Source: Bacillota bacterium
GTDB taxonomy: Bacteria > Bacillota > Clostridia > Clostridiales > Clostridiaceae
Assembly (NCBI GenBank): GCA_023424785.1
Contig: JAFADP010000171.1
Span: 1 to 25,579 of the forward strand
Reading direction: 5' to 3'
Length of the DNA stretch: 25,579 bases
The translations under genes and the position numbers were made by a program. The notes under the pieces are model-generated. The model had not been told where the DNA came from. It worked only from the letters and a program-made list of their open reading frames with translations, and did no database searches. Below are positions 1 to 8,000 of this stretch, piece by piece (position 1 is the first letter of the stretch; the number at the start of each line of letters is the position of its first letter).

Positions 1-122
1 GGTTTATATTAGGATATATTCTTCATATACTAGCAGACAAAACAACACCTGCAGGATTAAGATTTCTTGATTTTAAGCTACCGTTACAAAATAGAAGAGG
101 AAAATTAGATTTTCATTTCTAA
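1..122 (+). CDS. C-terminal end of a membrane protein, possibly a YdjM/DUF457-type metal-dependent hydrolase
   Basis: An open frame enters from the left edge (codons begin at position 3) and stops at TAA 120-122. The visible 39 residues begin FILGYILHILAD, followed by KTTPAGLRF and the end KLDFHF. A Gly-x2-x-His-x2-x-Asp stretch followed by Thr-Pro-x-Gly resembles the YdjM/DUF457 family of inner-membrane metal-dependent hydrolases, where the His and Asp are conserved. Only the tail is present, so this is a family resemblance and not a firm identification. A strong hairpin terminator follows immediately. Confidence 0.5.
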   Translation, partial: FILGYILHILADKTTPAGLRFLDFKLPLQNRRGKLDFHF

Positions 123-158
123 AAAGGTTTCACTTCTACTAAGAAGTGAAACCTTTTT
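121..158. terminator. Bidirectional terminator between the left-edge gene and cymR
   Basis: A perfect 17-bp stem (121-137 with 142-158) has a 4-nt ACTA loop. It has A-runs on its left and T-runs on its right, so it reads as an intrinsic terminator on both strands. It serves the plus-strand gene ending at 122 and the minus-strand cymR ending at 157. Confidence 0.9.
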
Positions 159-603
159 AAATATAGAACATTGTATTTAAATTTGGATTAAATTTTTCTG
201 CTTCATCTATTAAGTTACGTAATGTTATAGAAGATAATCTTTTTGAAATATCTTCATCTAATTTATCCCAAATTAATGACTCCATAGACTTTTCAATATC
301 AATAGCTGATTCTAAAACAGTAGAGTCTGTTTTATCAAATAGGCTTAACTCAATAGCCCCTATAATATCTTTTGCTGTTATATTATCTATAGACCTTGCT
401 AATTGATATCCACCTTGTGCGCCTTTTATAGATGTAACAAGATTAGCTCTTTTTAAAAGGGAGAAAACTTGTTCTAAATATATTTTCGAAATATTTAATG
501 CATTAGCAATATTAATTATTGTTATACACTCATTTTCAGATATATTTTTTGCTATATATATCATTGAAGCAAGACCATATCTAGCTTTAGAGGAAATTTT
601 CAT
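157..603 (-). CDS. cymR: Rrf2-family transcriptional regulator, CymR type
   Basis: 148 aa. The N-terminus (MKISSKARYGL) and the winged helix-turn-helix over about residues 1-65, ending in GAQGGYQLAR, are classic Rrf2. There is no cysteine in the protein, so it cannot hold an IscR-like Fe-S cluster, which fits CymR. The C-terminus is MFYI, the same ending I recall for Bacillus CymR; in that system the tail is thought to bind CysK much as the serine acetyltransferase tail does. The divergent neighbour is cysK. In Bacillus and Staphylococcus the CymR-CysK complex represses cysteine and sulfur uptake genes when cysteine is plentiful, so the same role is likely here. The start ATG at 601-603 has an AGGAGG site upstream. 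Target genes are not visible in this window. IscR is rejected because the cysteines are missing. Confidence 0.85.
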   Translation of the reverse strand: MKISSKARYGLASMIYIAKNISENECITIINIANALNISKIYLEQVFSLLKRANLVTSIKGAQGGYQLARSIDNITAKDIIGAIELSLFDKTDSTVLESAIDIEKSMESLIWDKLDEDISKRLSSITLRNLIDEAEKFNPNLNTMFYI

Positions 604-629
604 TTGTTATAACCTCCTTTGTTCATACT

Positions 630-675
630 TTTCATATATGAAATATTATACTATATTTTAACCCTTTTTTGTCAA
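630..675 (-). promoter_or_regulatory. cymR promoter with overlapping palindrome
   Basis: On the minus strand TTGACA (670-675) is followed 19 nt later by TATAAT (645-650); the spacing is slightly long. Just downstream, where transcription would begin, is the perfect 14-bp palindrome TTTCATATATGAAA (630-643). It is well placed to be an operator, for example for autoregulation, but that is inference. Confidence 0.55.
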
Positions 676-764
676 TATACATTAGAAAAGTATTAACAAT
701 TTAAATTATCTATGGCATTTCTTGTTTACTATAAAATATATTTTTTGGATTTTTTATTAAAGTA

Positions 765-827
765 TTGACAAGATAAGGAATTAGGCATATACTAATAACA
801 TAGTAAACATACTTAACAGATATGTTT
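765..827 (+). promoter_or_regulatory. cysK promoter and possible operator
   Basis: TTGACA (765-770), a 17-nt spacer and TATACT (788-793) form a near-consensus vegetative promoter. An inverted repeat, AAACATA (805-811) and TATGTTT (821-827) separated by 9 nt, lies at the expected start of the transcript. It could bind a regulator such as CymR or form a weak leader hairpin. It does not match the Bacillus CymR consensus as I remember it. Confidence 0.75.
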
Positions 828-858
828 TGGGTGGATTAATTTATGGAGGTTGATTAAT

Positions 859-1791
859 ATGTCAAAGATATATGGAAATATTGCAGAGTTAATAGGAAGA
901 ACACCTTTATTAGAATTAAAGAATTATAGTGATAGTAAGAATTTGGGGGCAAAAATAATTGCTAAATTAGAATACTTTAATCCAGCTGGTAGTGTAAAAG
1001 ATAGAATAGCAAAGGCTATGATAGAAGATGCAGAGGAAAAGGGATTATTAAAAGAAGGATCAGTAATAATAGAACCAACTAGTGGTAACACAGGAATAGG
1101 AATAGCTTCAGTTGGAACATCTAAAGGGTATAAAGTAATAATAGTTATGCCAGAAACTATGAGTGTTGAAAGACGTAACTTAATAAAAGCATATGGAGCA
1201 GAAGTTGTTCTTACAGAAGGTGCAAAGGGCATGAGAGGAGCAATAGATAAAGCAAGTGAGTTAGCTCAAGCAACAGTAAACTCATTTATTCCATCACAAT
1301 TTACTAACGTATCAAATCCAGAAACTCATAAAAATACAACAGGTCCAGAAATATGGGAAGATACAGATGGTAATGTTGATATCTTTGTAGCTGGTGTAGG
1401 TACTGGAGGAACTATTTCAGGAGTTGGAGAATATCTAAAATCAAAAAATCCTAATATTAAAATAGTAGCAGTAGAGCCAGCAGGTTCTCCAGTGTTATCT
1501 AAAGGAAAGCCAGGAGCACATAAGATTCAAGGTATAGGTGCAGGCTTTATTCCAGATACATTAAATACAAAAGTTTATGATGAGATAATAACTATAGAAA
1601 ATGAAGATGCATTTTCTACTTCAAGAGAAATAGCTAAAACTGAAGGATTTTTAGTTGGAATATCATCTGGAGCAGCTACTTATGCAGCAACAGAATTAGC
1701 TAGAAGACCAGAAAATGCTGGTAAAAATATAGTTGTATTATTACCTGATACAGGAGAACGTTATTTATCAACTAACTTATTTTCTGAATAA
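859..1791 (+). CDS. cysK: Cysteine synthase A (O-acetylserine sulfhydrylase)
   Basis: 310 aa, the usual CysK length. This PLP enzyme makes L-cysteine from O-acetylserine and sulfide in the cytoplasm. Visible landmarks are the PLP lysine K47 in NPAGSVKDR, the substrate loop TSGNTG (74-79), the phosphate-binding GTGGT (181-185) and GISSGA near 268. The frame is open from TTG 850, but ATG 859 is chosen because GGAGGT (845-850) lies 8 nt upstream and the protein then begins MSKIYGN as in the family. It is transcribed alone from its own promoter. The divergent cymR suggests a second role as the CymR co-repressor, in which CysK binds the regulator's MFYI tail. Cystathionine beta-synthase is less likely because there is no CBS extension. 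Confidence 0.95.
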   Translation: MSKIYGNIAELIGRTPLLELKNYSDSKNLGAKIIAKLEYFNPAGSVKDRIAKAMIEDAEEKGLLKEGSVIIEPTSGNTGIGIASVGTSKGYKVIIVMPETMSVERRNLIKAYGAEVVLTEGAKGMRGAIDKASELAQATVNSFIPSQFTNVSNPETHKNTTGPEIWEDTDGNVDIFVAGVGTGGTISGVGEYLKSKNPNIKIVAVEPAGSPVLSKGKPGAHKIQGIGAGFIPDTLNTKVYDEIITIENEDAFSTSREIAKTEGFLVGISSGAATYAATELARRPENAGKNIVVLLPDTGERYLSTNLFSE

Positions 1792-1795
1792 TATT

Positions 1796-1835
1796 AAAAG
1801 GAATTATTACTCTATGAAAAGTAATAATTCCTTTT
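1796..1835. terminator. Bidirectional terminator between cysK and the AraC-type gene
   Basis: A perfect 16-bp stem (1796-1811 with 1820-1835) has an 8-nt loop and a T-run on both strands. It ends cysK on the plus strand and the regulator ending at 1839 on the minus strand. Confidence 0.9.
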
Positions 1836-1838
1836 TTA

Positions 1839-2510
1839 TTAGCTATAGTTATTATTTCTATATTCAGATGGTGAAACTCCAGTAAAAGATTTAAATGTTT
1901 TATAAAAATGACTTTGATCATGAAAGCCTAATGTTAATCCTATATCTAAAATACTTTCATTAGTTGTTAATAATAGAACCTTAGCTCTATCTATTCTTAT
2001 CTTTTTTGCATATTTCATAACTGTCATACCCATTTCTTTTTTAAAACAATCAGATATATAGCCTGGGGAAAGATTAACTTCTGAAGCTAGTTTTTCAAGT
2101 GAAATATGGCTTTCTATATTTAAATGAAGATGTTTAAGAACTCTATTTATAACATGATTTTGAGTTACCTCAACATCATTTATAATAAGGTTTATATAAG
2201 TATCTATCATTTTAAGCTCTAGATCTTGAAGGGCTTCTATAGTATTTAAAGTTGGAATTATATCATAAAATTTATTATATATTGGATGAAGATACTTAGT
2301 AGATATTCCATTTTCAACTATTTCTTTAGTATAAATAGCATTCCAAATTAATAAATCATTACGCTTATTCTCTATAGACACTTCTTCTTCTATTTCTTCT
2401 TTATGTTTTTCTTTTGCAAGATGAATTAATCCAGGTTTATCTCTTAATTTTATTAAAAAAGATATATCATTGCTAAAAATATTTTTATCAGATTTAAAGT
2501 GTTCGTACAA
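1839..2510 (-). CDS. AraC/XylS-family transcriptional regulator
   Basis: About 223 aa. The last 100 residues are a typical AraC DNA-binding domain with two helix-turn-helix motifs: the first around SLEKLASEVNLSPGYISD, the second around ILDIGLTLGF, ending in the signature HFYKTFKSFTGVSPSEYR. The N-terminal 110 residues are not a recognisable cupin or receiver domain, so the effector is unknown. The frame is open from GTG 2519, but that codon is part of GGGGTGAT, a near-perfect ribosome binding site. TTG at 2508-2510, 6-7 nt further on, is therefore the likelier start. The gene is divergent from the GH13 glycosidase at 2713, which suggests local control of oligosaccharide use; this is inferred from position only. 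Confidence 0.8.
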   Translation of the reverse strand: MYEHFKSDKNIFSNDISFLIKLRDKPGLIHLAKEKHKEEIEEEVSIENKRNDLLIWNAIYTKEIVENGISTKYLHPIYNKFYDIIPTLNTIEALQDLELKMIDTYINLIINDVEVTQNHVINRVLKHLHLNIESHISLEKLASEVNLSPGYISDCFKKEMGMTVMKYAKKIRIDRAKVLLLTTNESILDIGLTLGFHDQSHFYKTFKSFTGVSPSEYRNNNYS

Positions 2511-2563
2511 AAAAATCACCCCATATATTTTAAAAATTTCAAAATAACCCTACTAATATACAT

Positions 2564-2593
2564 ATTATATAATAAATATACAAGTAAAAGCAA
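2564..2593 (-). promoter_or_regulatory. Promoter of the AraC-type regulator
   Basis: On the minus strand TTGCTT (2588-2593), 18 nt, then TATAAT (2564-2569). For the opposite direction the best candidate is an extended -10, TGTTATAAT at 2601-2609, with no convincing -35. The two promoter regions would be back to back. Confidence 0.55.
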
Positions 2594-2712
2594 TTTTATT
2601 TGTTATAATAATCATATAAATAAAAGATGTTAAGTGACTTTTCTTACCCGGGATTTGTAAAAGGATACTAACCATATAGATAAATGATAATACACTTTTT
2701 GGAGGAGATTTT

Positions 2713-4422
2713 ATGAATAAATATGGGATATATCATGTTACAGAAGCACCATATGCATATGGAAAAGATTTAAATACATTAACATTAAGAGTTAGAACAG
2801 TAAGAGATGATATTGATAAATGCATAGTTTATTATAAAGATAAATATATGGAAAATAGTCCATATGAACAAAAAGAAATGAGTATTGTAGCAGAAACAGA
2901 GCTTTTTAGTTATTTTCAAGTAGATATAAATGTAAGAAGAAATAGATATCAATATTACTTTATCTTAATTGATAAAGAAGGTAATATAGCAACTTTAAAT
3001 GAAAGAGGAGTAAGAGATGGAGAAAGGTTAGATTATCCATATATATTTCCTTATATAGCACAAGAAGATTTATATGAAGAAGTTTCTTGGATGCAGGAGA
3101 GTATAGCATATCAAATTTTCCCTGAAAGATTCTGTAATGGTGATAAGAGTATAAATCCTAAGGATGTACTTCCATGGGGAGGAGAAATAACTCATAGGTC
3201 AATGTATGGAGGAGATCTTCAAGGAATAATAAATAGGTTAGATTATATAAAAGATTTAGGAGTAGATATAATATATTTAACACCAATATTTAAATCTGAT
3301 ACAACACACAAGTATAATACAAACGATTACTTTAATATAGACCCTCAATTTGGAACAGTTGACACTGCTAAGGAGTTAGTTAGAAAGTGTCATGAAAAAG
3401 GTATGAAATTAATTTTAGATGCAGTATTTAATCATTCTGGAAATCAATTTTTTGCATTTAATGATGTACTTGAAAATCAGGAGAAATCTAAGTATAAGGA
3501 TTGGTATTTCATAGATTATTATCCTGTGTCAACACAAAAGGTTAACTATTATACTTTTGGTAAAGCCTTTGGAAATATGCCAAAGCTTAATACTTATAAT
3601 GAAGAGGTAAGAGAATATCTACTTAATGTAGGGGAGTTTTGGATAAGAGAAGTTGGAATAGATGGATGGAGATTAGACGTTTGTGATGAAATTGGTCATG
3701 ACTTTTGGAGAGCATTTAAAAAGAGAATAAAAGCTATTAATAAAGATGCTGTAATAATAGGAGAGATAATGCATGAAGCTAATTCTTTTTTAAAAGGAGA
3801 TCAATTAGATAGTATAATGAATTATCCATTTAGAAATAGCGTTGTTGATTTTTTTGCAAAAAGAAATATAACAAGTGAGCAATTTTCAAATATATTAGGA
3901 GAAAATAGAATGCTTTATATGGATTCTATTGTAAAGCAAATGTGGAACTTAGTTGGAAGTCACGATACAAAGAGATTTTTAACAGAATGTAATAATGATA
4001 TAGAAGCATTTAAACTTGCAATAGCATTTCAATTTACTTATTTAGGAGTACCATATATATATTATGGAGATGAAATAGGTATGGATGGTGGAGATGATCC
4101 ACAAAATAGAAAGTGTATGATATGGGAAGAAGAAAAGCAAGATTTAAACCTTAGAGACTATTTTAAAAAACTTATTAAAATAAGAAAGGAAAATATAGCA
4201 CTAACTCATGGTGAATATAAAGAGTTATACTGTAAAGATAATATAATAATTTTTGAAAGAATATATAATAATAATAAAGTAACTGTAGTAATTAATAATG
4301 GAGAAGAGAAGAAGCTAGATATTTCTTTAAATTTACATGGAGTAGATTTATTAAATAATGAAAAGTGCGTATTAAATTCAGAATCCATGTTAGAAAAAAT
4401 GTCAGTAAAAATAATTAAGTAA
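2713..4422 (+). CDS. GH13 alpha-glycosidase, neopullulanase/cyclomaltodextrinase type
   Basis: 569 aa, cytoplasmic (no signal peptide). About residues 1-120 form an N-terminal beta domain like CBM34, followed by the catalytic barrel. Conserved regions are visible: region I DAVFNH (D236-H241), region II GWRLDVCDE with nucleophile D322, region III IIGEI with acid/base E351, and region IV GSHDTKR with D418. The YQIFPERFCNGD stretch near 133 is typical of neopullulanases, cyclomaltodextrinases and maltogenic amylases. It should hydrolyse short alpha-1,4 (perhaps alpha-1,6) glucans such as maltodextrins after import. The exact substrate cannot be read from sequence. ATG 2713 has GGAGGAG 7 nt upstream. 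The divergent AraC-type gene is the likely regulator. Confidence 0.88.
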   Translation: MNKYGIYHVTEAPYAYGKDLNTLTLRVRTVRDDIDKCIVYYKDKYMENSPYEQKEMSIVAETELFSYFQVDINVRRNRYQYYFILIDKEGNIATLNERGVRDGERLDYPYIFPYIAQEDLYEEVSWMQESIAYQIFPERFCNGDKSINPKDVLPWGGEITHRSMYGGDLQGIINRLDYIKDLGVDIIYLTPIFKSDTTHKYNTNDYFNIDPQFGTVDTAKELVRKCHEKGMKLILDAVFNHSGNQFFAFNDVLENQEKSKYKDWYFIDYYPVSTQKVNYYTFGKAFGNMPKLNTYNEEVREYLLNVGEFWIREVGIDGWRLDVCDEIGHDFWRAFKKRIKAINKDAVIIGEIMHEANSFLKGDQLDSIMNYPFRNSVVDFFAKRNITSEQFSNILGENRMLYMDSIVKQMWNLVGSHDTKRFLTECNNDIEAFKLAIAFQFTYLGVPYIYYGDEIGMDGGDDPQNRKCMIWEEEKQDLNLRDYFKKLIKIRKENIALTHGEYKELYCKDNIIIFERIYNNNKVTVVINNGEEKKLDISLNLHGVDLLNNEKCVLNSESMLEKMSVKIIK

Positions 4423-4432
4423 TGATAATATG

Positions 4433-4468
4433 AATGCAACTCATTAAAGTTATGAGTTGCATTTTTTT
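4433..4468 (+). terminator. Terminator after the GH13 gene
   Basis: A 12-bp perfect stem (4433-4444 with 4452-4463) is followed by a run of T to 4468. The frame of hom is open back into this hairpin, which is one reason the upstream TTG at 4457 is not its start. Confidence 0.88.
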
Positions 4469-4507
4469 GCTATAATTATAATAAGTATTTTTTTGGAGGG
4501 GAAGAAT

Positions 4508-5494
4508 ATGAGAATAGGATTAATAGGATATGGGGGAGTAGGAAAAGCCTTTATAAGATTGTTAAAAGATAAAGATATACCTTGTAAATTAATATTTATA
4601 TTAAATTCAAAAGGTGGAGTTGTAAATAATAATGGATTAATATTAGAAGATATAATTTCTCTTGAGAACAATATAGAAAGTCATAGAAATTGGAATAATG
4701 GAATTACTTATAATAATTTATTAGATAAAGAATTAGATTTTTTAGTAGAATTAACTCCAACTAATAAGGAAACAGGAGAACCAGCTCTATCATATATAAA
4801 GTGTGCCTTAAATCATAAGATTAATGTAGTTACTGGGAATAAAGGACCAATATTAAATGCATATAGTGAGCTAAAAAAGTTAGCTTATGAAAATAATGTA
4901 TCACTAGGAATTGGATGTACTACTGGTGGTGCTTTACCTAGTATAAGTGGAGGGTTAGTAGACTGTGCAGGTGCAGATATTATATCTATTGAGGGAATAT
5001 TAAATGGAACTACAAATTATATTTTAAAAGAGATGGAAGATAAAAATATTTCTTATAATGAGGCTTTAAGAACAGCACAGGAATTAGGTATTGCAGAAAC
5101 TGATCCAAGTTTAGATGTAGAGGGTTTTGATACAGCAACTAAAATGATAATATTAGCAAATGTATTAATGGGAGCAAATCTAAATATAAATGAGGCTAAT
5201 ATATTAGGAATAACAAAGGTATCAATAAATGAAATAAATAGTGCTAAGTTAGAAAATAAAAAAATAAAGTTATTAGGAAAAGCTTATAAAAAAGATAATA
5301 AAATTCGTGTGAGTGTATCTCCAGAAAAATTAGATAAAAGCCATCCATTATATTCAGTGGAGGGAAAAAATAAAGGGATTTACTTTAATACAGATACATT
5401 AGGAGATGTAACAATAATGGGAGGAGCATCAGGTACAAGAAATGCAGCAGCATCAATTCTTAGAGACATTATAAATATACATAATAAATTTTAA
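4508..5494 (+). CDS. hom: Homoserine dehydrogenase, short form without ACT domain
   Basis: 328 aa. It reduces aspartate semialdehyde to homoserine with NAD(P)H, the branch step to threonine and methionine. Seen: the Rossmann loop GYGGVGK (7-13), GNKGP with catalytic K112, GILNGTTNYIL (163-173), and the ETDPSLDVEGFD block with D208 and K212. Many bacterial Hom proteins run to about 430 aa with a C-terminal ACT domain for threonine feedback; this one ends after the catalytic domain, so allosteric inhibition by that route is not expected. ATG 4508 is preferred over the upstream TTG 4457 because GGAGGGG (4494-4500) fits it and the extra 17 residues fall in the terminator. Two TATAAT sequences (4471-4482) lie just upstream without a good -35. 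uvsE follows after 38 nt. Confidence 0.92.
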   Translation: MRIGLIGYGGVGKAFIRLLKDKDIPCKLIFILNSKGGVVNNNGLILEDIISLENNIESHRNWNNGITYNNLLDKELDFLVELTPTNKETGEPALSYIKCALNHKINVVTGNKGPILNAYSELKKLAYENNVSLGIGCTTGGALPSISGGLVDCAGADIISIEGILNGTTNYILKEMEDKNISYNEALRTAQELGIAETDPSLDVEGFDTATKMIILANVLMGANLNINEANILGITKVSINEINSAKLENKKIKLLGKAYKKDNKIRVSVSPEKLDKSHPLYSVEGKNKGIYFNTDTLGDVTIMGGASGTRNAAASILRDIINIHNKF

Positions 5495-5532
5495 TCTACA
5501 TAAAATAATCTAAAAAACTAAGGATTGATTTT

Positions 5533-6495
5533 ATGAAAGTTAGACTTGGCTACGTTGCTATTGCTAAAAGGTTAGGTAAAAAAGTAACATCATCTAGTAC
5601 TGTTACATATAAAAACTTTAGTAAGATTATAGGAGAGAATAATAGAAAAGAGAAGTTAAAAGCAGTAACCTTATCTAATCTAAATGATTTAGAAAGAATA
5701 ATAAAATATAACATAGAAAATAATATACATTTTTATAGAATAACATCAGCATTAATTCCTTTAGTTACACATCCTGAAGTAGGGTATTGGGGACATAGAG
5801 AAATATTTAAAAAGGAATTTCAGCATATAGGAAAGTTAATAAGAGAAAGTAAAATGAGGGTAGATACTCATCCAGATGAATTTAATGTTTTAAATAGTAT
5901 AAAACCTAATGTGGTAGAAAATACAAAAATAAATTTATTAAATCAAGTACAATGGTTTGAAGATTTAAATTATCCTGAAGGAAAGATGGTTATTCATGTT
6001 GGTGGTGCTACAGGAGGAAAAGAAAAAGGCTTAGAAAGATTTATAAAAAATTTTAAAACCTTTCCTGATAATATAAAATCAAGATTAATAATAGAAAATG
6101 ATGATAAAACATATACTGCAAAAGAAGTTCTATATTTATGTAATATATTAAATATTCCAATGGTTTTAGATATACACCATCATAATTGTAATAATAATGG
6201 TGAAGATATTACTAATTTTCTAAGTGATGTATTTGATACATGGAATAATGAAATTTTACCACCAAAGCTACATTTCTCTACACCAAGAGAGTTTGAAAAT
6301 GATAGAAGACATGCTGACTATATAGATGCAATATCATTTATAGAGTTCTTAGAAAAAGCAAAAGAATATAATAGAGATATAGATATAATGCTTGAGTGTA
6401 AAGAAAAAGATGAAGCTTTACATAAATTAAGAGAAGATATTAAAGTTATAAGACCTCAATATACATGGTTAGATGAAAGTACAATTGAAATATAA
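5533..6495 (+). CDS. uvsE: UV damage repair endonuclease (UVDE)
   Basis: 320 aa. The N-terminus MKVRLGYVAI, followed by a TVTYKNF block, and conserved metal-site stretches (HPEVGYWGH near 78, DTHPDEF near 116, IHVGGATGG, IIENDD, LDIHHHN, LECKEKD) define the UvsE/UVDE TIM barrel. The enzyme nicks DNA just 5' of cyclobutane dimers and 6-4 photoproducts, a repair route separate from UvrABC that is common in spore-formers. The gene starts 38 nt after hom with no terminator between them, so the two are probably cotranscribed despite unrelated functions. The ribosome site AAGGAT before ATG 5533 is modest. Confidence 0.93.
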   Translation: MKVRLGYVAIAKRLGKKVTSSSTVTYKNFSKIIGENNRKEKLKAVTLSNLNDLERIIKYNIENNIHFYRITSALIPLVTHPEVGYWGHREIFKKEFQHIGKLIRESKMRVDTHPDEFNVLNSIKPNVVENTKINLLNQVQWFEDLNYPEGKMVIHVGGATGGKEKGLERFIKNFKTFPDNIKSRLIIENDDKTYTAKEVLYLCNILNIPMVLDIHHHNCNNNGEDITNFLSDVFDTWNNEILPPKLHFSTPREFENDRRHADYIDAISFIEFLEKAKEYNRDIDIMLECKEKDEALHKLREDIKVIRPQYTWLDESTIEI

Positions 6496-6496
6496 G

Positions 6497-6527
6497 TAAA
6501 GGCGTAGAATTAACCTCTACGCCTTTA
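6497..6527. terminator. Bidirectional terminator between uvsE and livF
   Basis: A 12-bp perfect stem (6497-6508 with 6516-6527) has a 7-nt loop. It is short of uridines on both sides but lies exactly between two convergent stop codons. Confidence 0.75.
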
Positions 6528-6530
6528 ATT

Positions 6531-7235
6531 TTATTGACCTAAATAAGCACTTTTCACGCTTTCATTATTAAGAAGACTTTTTGCACTACCAGATAATGTT
6601 ATGCTTCCTGTCTCTAATACATAAGCTCTATCAGCAATGGAAAGAGCTATATTTGCATTTTGTTCTACTAAAAGTATTGTAGTTCCTAGCTTATTAATTT
6701 CAACGATAGTATTAAAGATTTCTTTAACAACCATTGGAGCAAGACCCATTGAGGGTTCATCTAGGATTAACATTTCAGGTTTATTCATAAGAGCTCTTCC
6801 TATTGCTAGCATTTGTTGTTCTCCGCCAGATAAAGTGCCTGCAGGTTGATTTTTTCTTTCTTTTAATATAGGAAATTTAGTATAAACACCTTCAAGACTT
6901 TCTCTTATTTCTGATTTATTTTTTCTTAGGTAAGCACCTAATTCTAAGTTTTCTTTTACTGAAATATTAGGAAAAACTCTTCTTCCTTCAGGAACGTGAG
7001 ATAATCCTAGTGATACAATTTTATGGCATGGAGTTTTATTTAAATTTATATCCTTAAATGTTATAATTCCACTTCTTAATGGATGAAGTCCAGAGATAGC
7101 TTTTAGGGTAGAGGTTTTTCCAGCACCATTTGCACCAATTAATGTTACAATTTCCCCTTGTTTAACTTCTAAAGAAATATTTTTTAGAGCATGTATGCTA
7201 TCATAATATAAATTAACATTATTTAATTTTAACAT
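6531..7235 (-). CDS. livF: Branched-chain amino acid ABC transporter, ATP-binding protein LivF
   Basis: 234 aa. One of the two ATPases of a LIV importer, at the inner face of the membrane. Walker A is GANGAGKT, the signature is LSGGEQQ, and Walker B is LILDEPSMGLAP. The typical LivF stretch GLSHVPEGRRVFPN is present. The frame is open back to a TTG at 7256, but ATG 7233-7235 is chosen: it has a GGAGAGGGGG ribosome site and leaves a 4-nt gap to the livG stop, so translation is likely coupled. It is the last gene of the liv operon. Confidence 0.95.
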   Translation of the reverse strand: MLKLNNVNLYYDSIHALKNISLEVKQGEIVTLIGANGAGKTSTLKAISGLHPLRSGIITFKDINLNKTPCHKIVSLGLSHVPEGRRVFPNISVKENLELGAYLRKNKSEIRESLEGVYTKFPILKERKNQPAGTLSGGEQQMLAIGRALMNKPEMLILDEPSMGLAPMVVKEIFNTIVEINKLGTTILLVEQNANIALSIADRAYVLETGSITLSGSAKSLLNNESVKSAYLGQ

Positions 7236-7239
7236 TATT

Positions 7240-7998
7240 TTATGCCCCCTCTCCAAGGTAAGCCTCTATAACTTTTTTGTTATTCTTTATTTCTTCAGGA
7301 GTACCTTCAGCTATTTTTTTACCATAATCTAAAACAATAATTTTTTCACATATTCCCATAACAAGTTTCATATCGTGTTCTATTAACAAAACTGATATGG
7401 AAAATTTGCTTTTAACAAAATTTATAAGTTTCATAAGTTCAATAGTTTCTTGAGGGTTCATACCAGCAGCAGGTTCATCAAGTAGTAACAAAGAAGGTCC
7501 TGTTGCTAATGCCCTAGTAATTTCTAGTTTTCGCTGTTCTCCATAAGGAAGGTTTTTAGCCAAATCATAACATTTAGATTCTAGTCCAAATATTTTTAAA
7601 AGTTCTAAGCTTTTTTCATTAATTTCTTTTTCTTTTTTTCTAAACTTAGGAGTTCTTAAAATAGAATCTAGAAGAGAATAATTAATTCTATGGTTAAAAC
7701 TTATTTTTACATTATCAAGTACTGTTAAATTAGAAAACAATCTTATGTTTTGAAATGTTCTAGCAATTTTCTTCTTGGTAATATTATATGGTTTTAATCC
7801 TTGAATATTATCGCCAAGATAACATATAGTACCTGATGTAGGAGAGTAAACCCCTGTTAACATATTAAATACGGTAGTTTTTCCAGCTCCATTTGGACCA
7901 ATAAGTCCAACTACTTCTTTATTATCAATATGCATATTAAAATCTGAGACAGCTTTTATACCACCAAATTCAATAGATAAGTCATTTACATCTAACAT
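7240..7998 (-). CDS. livG: Branched-chain amino acid ABC transporter, ATP-binding protein LivG
   Basis: 252 aa. The second ATPase of the LIV importer. Walker A is GPNGAGKTT, the signature is the LivG variant LPYGEQRKLEI, and Walker B is LLLLDEPAAGMNP. The ARTFQNIRLF block and the C-terminal AYLGEGA are typical of LivG. ATG 7996-7998 has AAGGAGGT upstream. It follows livM after a 2-nt gap. Confidence 0.95.
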   Translation of the reverse strand: MLDVNDLSIEFGGIKAVSDFNMHIDNKEVVGLIGPNGAGKTTVFNMLTGVYSPTSGTICYLGDNIQGLKPYNITKKKIARTFQNIRLFSNLTVLDNVKISFNHRINYSLLDSILRTPKFRKKEKEINEKSLELLKIFGLESKCYDLAKNLPYGEQRKLEITRALATGPSLLLLDEPAAGMNPQETIELMKLINFVKSKFSISVLLIEHDMKLVMGICEKIIVLDYGKKIAEGTPEEIKNNKKVIEAYLGEGA

Positions 7999-8000
7999 AG

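Noticed and set aside
924..1232. Minus-strand open frame opposite cysK
   Set aside because: It lies wholly inside cysK, which has all its catalytic motifs. The frame has no ribosome site and is a shadow of the biased codon use.
4457..4507. Seventeen-residue N-terminal extension of Hom from TTG 4457
   Set aside because: The extension falls in the preceding terminator and promoter region, whereas ATG 4508 has a strong ribosome site and the family N-terminus MRIGLIGYG.
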